A stretch of DNA of 10,396 nt, from the NCBI GenBank assembly GCA_002328465.1, contig DCUE01000015.1, positions 5,940-16,335 on the forward strand, read 5' to 3'. Both the position numbers and the translations under genes were made by a program. Below are positions 6,256 to 10,396 of this stretch, in pieces (positions within the stretch are counted from its first letter, which is position 1; the number at the start of each line of letters is the position of its first letter). Under the pieces are notes generated by a model. The model saw only the letters and a program-made list of their open reading frames with translations. It was not told where the DNA came from and did no database searches. Origin of the DNA: Candidatus Dojkabacteria bacterium UBA2222 (GTDB taxonomy: Bacteria > Patescibacteriota > Dojkabacteria > SC72).

Positions 6256-8871
6256 ATGGAATACGATTTAAAACAAACACCTATGATGGATCAGTATTTG
6301 AGGTTCAAGAAGCAATATCCAGATAAGATAGTGCTTTTTAGAATGGGAGATTTTTTTGAAACTTTTGGTGAAGATGCCAAGATTACATCAAAGGTATTAA
6401 ATATTACACTTACAGCTAGAGATAAAAAAAGTAACCCTACTCCACTTGCTGGTTTTCCTCACAAAGCTATTTCTCAATATTTACCCAAATTGGTTAAAGC
6501 AGGATACTGTGTTGTCATTGTTGATCAATTAGAAGACCCTAAACTTGCGAAGGGAATAGTAAAAAGAGGTGTAACAAGAATTGTAACCCCAAGTACAATA
6601 GAGGAGGTTGATTCAGTTAAGAGCAACTATATGTGCTCCTTTTGTAAGATTAAAAGTGATTTGGGAGTAAGTATCTGTGATATTTCAACTGGAGAACTCC
6701 TATGGGTATATACTAAGAATAAAAAAGAGAATATTGAAAGCATTCTTTCATCCTTTGATCCAGTTGAGATATTACTTCTTGAAAATGAGAAAGAACTTAC
6801 ATTTCCGACTTTAGCTGTCCAATTTCTAAATAAAGGGTTACAAAATATTCAGTATTCTGAAGAGGTGATTAAGGACTTTTTTAAGATTTCAAATATAGAA
6901 GCATTAGGATTAGAAGGGAAAGATGTGTCGATTTGTTCATTGGCGATGATATTAAAACACATTCAAGATACTCAGTTGATGGATCCCTTACATATTAAAA
7001 AACCTCAGAGAAGGAATCTTACTGCAAATATGATACTTGATAGGGCAACTATTAGGAATTTAGAATTAGTATCTAATTCGTATTCTGGAGAAGTTCAAGG
7101 CTCCCTATTCTCAGTTATTGATGAGACCTCTACTCAGATGGGAAAAAGGATGCTTTACTCTTGGATACTAAATCCATTGATAGAAAAGAAACCAATCATT
7201 GAGAGACTAGATGTTGTAAATCTCTTTTTCAGTAATAGAGATATCCTGTATGAATGTAAAGAGATTCTCTCAAATGTTAGTGATATTGGTAGGATAGTTG
7301 GAAAGATTGGATTGGGTAGAGCAAATGGTAGAGACTTAAAAGGGTTACAAATATCTTTGGAGAATATTACAAAATTAAGGGAGATACTCTCTACTATTCC
7401 TGAAATTTCAAAAGAATTGGATGAATATGATAATCTTCTTACCTCTCTTGTACAAAGGATTGATGAATGTATAGTAGATTCACCTCCAACTACTCTTTTG
7501 GAGGGGGGAATAATTAAGAGTATGTATAACGATGAGGTGAAAGAGTTAAGAGAGCTGACGGGAAACAGCAAGGGTTGGATTAAAGAGTTTGAGGAGAGTG
7601 AAAAGAAGAGTACAGGCATTAGTAGTTTGAAGATAGGGTTTAATAAAGTATTTGGATATTTTATTGAGGTTACAAAAACTCATCAAGAGAAAGTTCCAGA
7701 GAGATATATTAGAAAGCAAACATTAGTTAATTGTGAAAGATATATTACAGAAGAGTTAAAACTGAAGGAAGAAATTATTCTTGGTGCACAAGATAAATTG
7801 AACGAATTAGAGTATAGCCTCTTTAGTGAGTTTAGGGATTCCTTAATTATAGAAATACCAAAATTACAGGAACTTTCAGAGTATATATCTAAAATGGATA
7901 TCCTTTCGGGATTTGCTAAAATCTCTTTAGAAAGAGGGTATTGTAAACCCGAAGTATATGAAATAGGAGAGAAAGAGGGTATTGTTCTTATCGAAGCAGG
8001 TAGACATCCAATAGTAGAGATAATAAACAATGGAGAATTCATTTCTAATGATACCCATTTGGATTTTAAAAATTTCTCAATGTCTATACTTACTGGTCCT
8101 AATATGTCTGGAAAGTCTACGTATATTAGACAGGTTGCAACATTAGTACTCTTAGCTCAAATAGGATGTTTTGTACCTGCAAAGAAAATGGAGATTTCAC
8201 TTGTTGATAGAATTTTTACAAGAGTTGGAGCATCAGATGATTTGTCTAGAGGTAGGAGTACTTTTATGGTAGAAATGGATGAGGCTGCAAATATAGTTAA
8301 TAACGCAACTAAGTACAGTCTCATTGTTTTAGACGAGGTAGGCAGAGGAACAAGCACCTATGATGGTGTAAGTATTGCATGGGCGCTTGCTGAATTTTTA
8401 GTAAATGATTTAAAAGCGAGGACTCTTTTTGCAACACACTACCATGAGCTTTTAAAACTATCAGAAAAGATTCCTGATAGAGTCAAAAATTACAATGTAC
8501 TTGTTGAAGAAGATCTTACAGAGGGAACAGTAATATTCTTAAGAAAGATTGTTGAAGGAGGAACAGATAGAAGCTATGGAATTTATGTTGCTAAAATGGC
8601 AGGGTTACCAGAAAAAGTTATTAAAAGAGCAAATGAGATTCTAGAGAGTTTTGAACAGGAAAAGATGTTTTCAAGAGAGAATGAGATTAGAGATGGAAGT
8701 ATATCTGACAAGGGTGAAAAGGATAGTTTAAATGTACAAAGTGCATATCAGTTTCCACTCTTTCTTGCAAAAGATTCAGAGATAGAGAGAGAGATTCAGG
8801 GAATAGATATTGATAATTTGACTCCCATCGATGCTCTAAACAAAATCTCTGAATGGAAGAAAAAGCTCTAA
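6256..8871 (+). CDS. mutS: DNA mismatch repair protein MutS (MutS1)
   Basis: MutS is the cytoplasmic, nucleoid-associated ATPase that recognises mismatches and small loops to start mismatch repair. It has 871 residues, near the family's usual 850-880, and looks complete. The N-terminal mismatch-binding domain carries FRMGDFFETF, with the Phe-x-Glu reader as F33-F34-E35, followed by LAGFPHKAISQYL and GVTRIVTPST. The core lever and clamp region includes FNKVFGYFIEVTKTH. The C-terminal ATPase has Walker A TGPNMSGKST (613-622), where Ser618 replaces the more common Gly. It continues with DDLSRGRSTFMVEM, Walker B LIVLDEVGRGTSTYDG (D693, E694), the ATHYHEL switch, and a closing helix with KRANEIL. 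No mutL lies in the window. The gene has its own -10 box 5 nt before the ATG. Its stop codon overlaps that of the convergent regulator gene by 4 nt, so transcription from both sides would collide here. Confidence 0.97.
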   Translation: MEYDLKQTPMMDQYLRFKKQYPDKIVLFRMGDFFETFGEDAKITSKVLNITLTARDKKSNPTPLAGFPHKAISQYLPKLVKAGYCVVIVDQLEDPKLAKGIVKRGVTRIVTPSTIEEVDSVKSNYMCSFCKIKSDLGVSICDISTGELLWVYTKNKKENIESILSSFDPVEILLLENEKELTFPTLAVQFLNKGLQNIQYSEEVIKDFFKISNIEALGLEGKDVSICSLAMILKHIQDTQLMDPLHIKKPQRRNLTANMILDRATIRNLELVSNSYSGEVQGSLFSVIDETSTQMGKRMLYSWILNPLIEKKPIIERLDVVNLFFSNRDILYECKEILSNVSDIGRIVGKIGLGRANGRDLKGLQISLENITKLREILSTIPEISKELDEYDNLLTSLVQRIDECIVDSPPTTLLEGGIIKSMYNDEVKELRELTGNSKGWIKEFEESEKKSTGISSLKIGFNKVFGYFIEVTKTHQEKVPERYIRKQTLVNCERYITEELKLKEEIILGAQDKLNELEYSLFSEFRDSLIIEIPKLQELSEYISKMDILSGFAKISLERGYCKPEVYEIGEKEGIVLIEAGRHPIVEIINNGEFISNDTHLDFKNFSMSILTGPNMSGKSTYIRQVATLVLLAQIGCFVPAKKMEISLVDRIFTRVGASDDLSRGRSTFMVEMDEAANIVNNATKYSLIVLDEVGRGTSTYDGVSIAWALAEFLVNDLKARTLFATHYHELLKLSEKIPDRVKNYNVLVEEDLTEGTVIFLRKIVEGGTDRSYGIYVAKMAGLPEKVIKRANEILESFEQEKMFSRENEIRDGSISDKGEKDSLNVQSAYQFPLFLAKDSEIEREIQGIDIDNLTPIDALNKISEWKKKL

Positions 8872-9539
8872 GAATTTATTGTATAGCCATACCCATATCT
8901 ACATTTAATTACTTCATATCCTGTTTGAATTAATATTTTCCTTTTTAATCTCCCTATTCCTACTACTAGGTTTTTCTTCTTTAAATCTTTTTCCTCAATT
9001 AAACTAAGATATTGAATAAAATCAGCCATATTGCAGTAACCTTCATTTTGGAGAAGATAGTTAACAAATATGGACTCAAAAGAGGTAAGTGTAATCCTAA
9101 TATTCTTAATATACATCTCGTTTTGTAGAGGAATATATGAGATGTATTTAAAAGATTTTACATCAATATGTGTTGTTGGATGGCATTTTAATAGCTTAGA
9201 TATCCTACACTCAATATATTCTTTTGAGAATCTATTCCGTATAACATATTCATCTAAACCATTTGATATACATTCTATTATAATCTTTTTCCAAGGGGGT
9301 AATATGGCAAATGTCCTTAGTCCTAATTTCTTTGAATAGTTGATTAGATTAATTGTTTTCTTTGTAAAGGGGGAGAGGTTAAAACATATTAGATCAAATC
9401 TTTCTTTTGTTAATAACTCTTTTACAAGATTTAAATCATTGGAATGGGTGTATTTGAAAGTGTCTGGGGAGTTGTCGAAGATCTTGGATATTTGGGGTTG
9501 ATTTTCAATTATTAATACAACCTCTATTGCTCTATTAAT
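8868..9539 (-). CDS. OmpR/PhoB-type regulator with degenerate receiver domain and no canonical start codon
   Basis: The last 82 residues, after an ATG ending at 9116, form an OmpR-like winged helix: RITLTSFESIFVNYLL, a recognition-helix region GIGRLKRKIL and a closing wing YEVIKCRYGYGYTI. That ATG sits inside the domain's first beta-sheet, so it is not the real start. Continuing upstream in frame gives 141 further sense codons to a TAA at 9540-9542, encoding a receiver-like domain (residues about 6-118 from 9539): VVLIIENQPQI, FDLICFNLSPF, RTFAILP, GLDEYVIRNRF. No ATG, GTG or TTG occurs in these codons, leaving ATT (9539-9537) or ATA (9527-9525) as starts if the sequence is right. The receiver lacks the usual catalytic residues: the Asp pair is E12-N13, the phospho-acceptor Asp is N54 and the Lys is R101. 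It therefore probably binds DNA without phosphorylation. It lies about 30 nt downstream of hisS on the same strand and may be co-transcribed. Lost start, assembly error or pseudogene are alternatives. Confidence 0.72.
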   Translation of the reverse strand: MNRAIEVVLIIENQPQISKIFDNSPDTFKYTHSNDLNLVKELLTKERFDLICFNLSPFTKKTINLINYSKKLGLRTFAILPPWKKIIIECISNGLDEYVIRNRFSKEYIECRISKLLKCHPTTHIDVKSFKYISYIPLQNEMYIKNIRITLTSFESIFVNYLLQNEGYCNMADFIQYLSLIEEKDLKKKNLVVGIGRLKRKILIQTGYEVIKCRYGYGYTINS

Positions 9540-9557
9540 TTAAAAAAATTAATAAAG
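9530..9557 (-). promoter_or_regulatory. 12-bp A/T-rich hairpin at the 5' end of the regulator ORF
   Basis: On the minus strand CTTTATTAATTT (9557-9546), loop TTTT, and AAATTAATAGAG (9541-9530) pair over 12 positions with a single G-U wobble. The hairpin lies between the hisS stop (9572) and the regulator and covers the candidate ATT start at 9539; the candidate ATA at 9527 begins 2 nt after it. It is not followed by a T-run, so it is not a standard terminator for hisS. It could be a weak attenuator or a translation-controlling element. The low G+C makes chance A/T palindromes likelier. Confidence 0.4.
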
Positions 9558-9571
9558 ACATCTTAATATAG

Positions 9572-10396
9572 TTAGGAAATTTTTTGTAGGACATCTTCTT
9601 TCTTAATTAAGAAAGATTCTCTGTTTATCATATTCTTAAGCTGAACTACATTCTGTTTTATTTCATCTTCTCCAATAATAATAACCCAAGGTATTTCTTT
9701 GCTGCTTGCATACTTTAATTGGCTAGAGAGTTTAGAAGGTACTATCTGTGTTAATGTGTTTATACCATTCTCTCTTAGATATGAAGCTAAATTCATAGTT
9801 TCTGTATATTGGGAATCATCCATTAGGCATACAAAAACTTTTGTATTACTATCATATCGGGGTAACAGATTGTAAGATTTCATATACTCTAAAGTTGTTA
9901 CATCCCCCCACCCTAATCCGAAGGCAGGTATTTTACTCTCGCCAAAAATCTCTAATAGGTCGTCATATCTTCCACCCCCAAACATTGCCCTTGGAATACT
10001 CTCTTTCCCGATATCGTAAAGCTCTACAACAGTGCCAGTATAATATTGAAGACCCCTTATTATATATGGTGCAAATGTAATATTAGATATAGAAAGATCT
10101 TTTATTTTATTAAATAGCTCTATTAACTCTTTTGCTCCTCTTGATTGCTCAGAGATTTTCTCAAGATCGTCAATTCCCCAATTCACATACTCCATAACTT
10201 TCTTTATCTGATCTTCGGTTAGTTGAATTTCTTTAAGATATTCTGGGAATTCATTCCTTGGAATCTTTAGATAATTATCTAGAGCTTTTGATAGATTAGC
10301 TTTCTTAACATCATCTATTCCTAGAATATTGTCAAAAAGATATTCTAAAAGATATCTATTATTAATTTTCAACTCATATGTATCCTTTGGTGCCTT
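9572..10396 (-). CDS. hisS: Histidyl-tRNA synthetase, C-terminal part (N-terminus beyond window)
   Basis: This class II aminoacyl-tRNA synthetase charges tRNA-His in the cytoplasm. The visible 274 residues cover most of the catalytic domain after motif 2 and the whole anticodon-binding domain. The frame is open to the window edge (KAPKDTYELKINNR matches the conserved region after motif 2), so a TTG at 10372 is internal, not a start. Seen motifs are IIRGLQYYTGTV (visible residues 112-123), the HisRS-specific block usually reading RGLDYYTG, then FGGGRYDDLL and the motif 3 region AFGLGWGDVTTLEYM. The Arg expected in motif 3 (GxxxGxxRL in typical bacterial HisRS) is Thr here. The C-terminal domain follows from about 176, with VFVCLMDD, LRENGI, LSSQLKYASSKEIPWVIIIGEDE and a final short helix. 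It probably leads an operon with the downstream regulator. Family assignment is very confident. Confidence 0.95.
   Translation of the reverse strand, partial: KAPKDTYELKINNRYLLEYLFDNILGIDDVKKANLSKALDNYLKIPRNEFPEYLKEIQLTEDQIKKVMEYVNWGIDDLEKISEQSRGAKELIELFNKIKDLSISNITFAPYIIRGLQYYTGTVVELYDIGKESIPRAMFGGGRYDDLLEIFGESKIPAFGLGWGDVTTLEYMKSYNLLPRYDSNTKVFVCLMDDSQYTETMNLASYLRENGINTLTQIVPSKLSSQLKYASSKEIPWVIIIGEDEIKQNVVQLKNMINRESFLIKKEDVLQKIS

Noticed and set aside
7155..7619. Minus-strand ORF of 154 codons within mutS
   Set aside because: It lies wholly inside the conserved MutS core and its Ser/Leu/Ile-rich sequence is typical of a complementary-strand artefact.
6256..8871. MutS changes F33-F34-E35 and Ser618 in Walker A as signs of altered function
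   Set aside because: The Phe-x-Glu reader and the Lys and Ser of the P-loop are intact; these are mild variations within normal MutS diversity.
8868..9116. Stand-alone 82-residue winged-helix gene starting at the ATG ending at 9116
   Set aside because: The ATG falls inside the domain's first beta-sheet and the frame continues upstream for 141 codons with receiver-like sequence; an 82-residue protein would lack part of the fold.
9070..9339. Plus-strand ORF of 89 codons opposite the regulator
   Set aside because: It is antisense to the regulator, has no recognisable domain or ribosome-binding site, and is what an overlapping frame gives by chance.
1..10396. UGA-as-glycine code (SR1/Gracilibacteria type)
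   Set aside because: All genes remain open at full length under the standard code and no in-frame TGA is needed to complete a conserved domain.

Overview
The window is AT-rich bacterial DNA (by eye about one third G+C), densely packed, with short gaps and no RNA genes, CRISPR arrays or mobile elements that I can see. The gene set, the divergent MurE-type and HisRS proteins, the AT-richness and the scarcity of Shine-Dalgarno sequences suggest a Candidate Phyla Radiation (Patescibacteria) organism. Dojkabacteria/WS6 or a Microgenomates-like lineage are plausible, but this is inference and the phylum cannot be fixed here. The standard code fits: genes stay open at full length, tryptophan is TGG, and all seven visible stops are TAA or TAG.

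Plus strand, left to right: the 3' part of a YibE/F-type membrane protein (1-702); an AI-2E/PerM-family membrane protein (809-1912); a large PEP-synthase-like protein that keeps the fold signatures but has lost most catalytic residues, including the phospho-carrier histidine (1950-4529); a Mur ligase joining a MurC-like N-terminal domain to MurE-like central and C-terminal domains (4604-6208); and a full-length MutS (6256-8871). The Mur ligase and mutS each have a TATAAT box ending 5-7 nt before the ATG, so their transcripts are predicted to be leaderless.

Minus strand, right to left: the C-terminal two thirds of histidyl-tRNA synthetase (10396-9572, running off the window), followed about 30 nt later by an OmpR/PhoB-architecture regulator (about 9539-8868). 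Standard start-codon rules recover only the last 82 residues of this regulator. Translated in the same frame, the ORF stays open for 141 further codons and gives a receiver-like domain, but there is no ATG, GTG or TTG in that stretch. The receiver has lost its phospho-acceptor Asp, its acidic pair and its Lys. A 12-bp A/T-rich hairpin sits on the 5' end of this ORF. The regulator and mutS converge and overlap by 4 nt through their stop codons.

Functionally this is a mixed neighbourhood: membrane transport, cell-wall synthesis, mismatch repair, translation and a likely phosphorylation-independent regulator. I see no single pathway linking them. The points most worth a second look are the regulator without a canonical start, the PEP-synthase-like probable pseudoenzyme, the MurC/MurE hybrid and the leaderless promoters.
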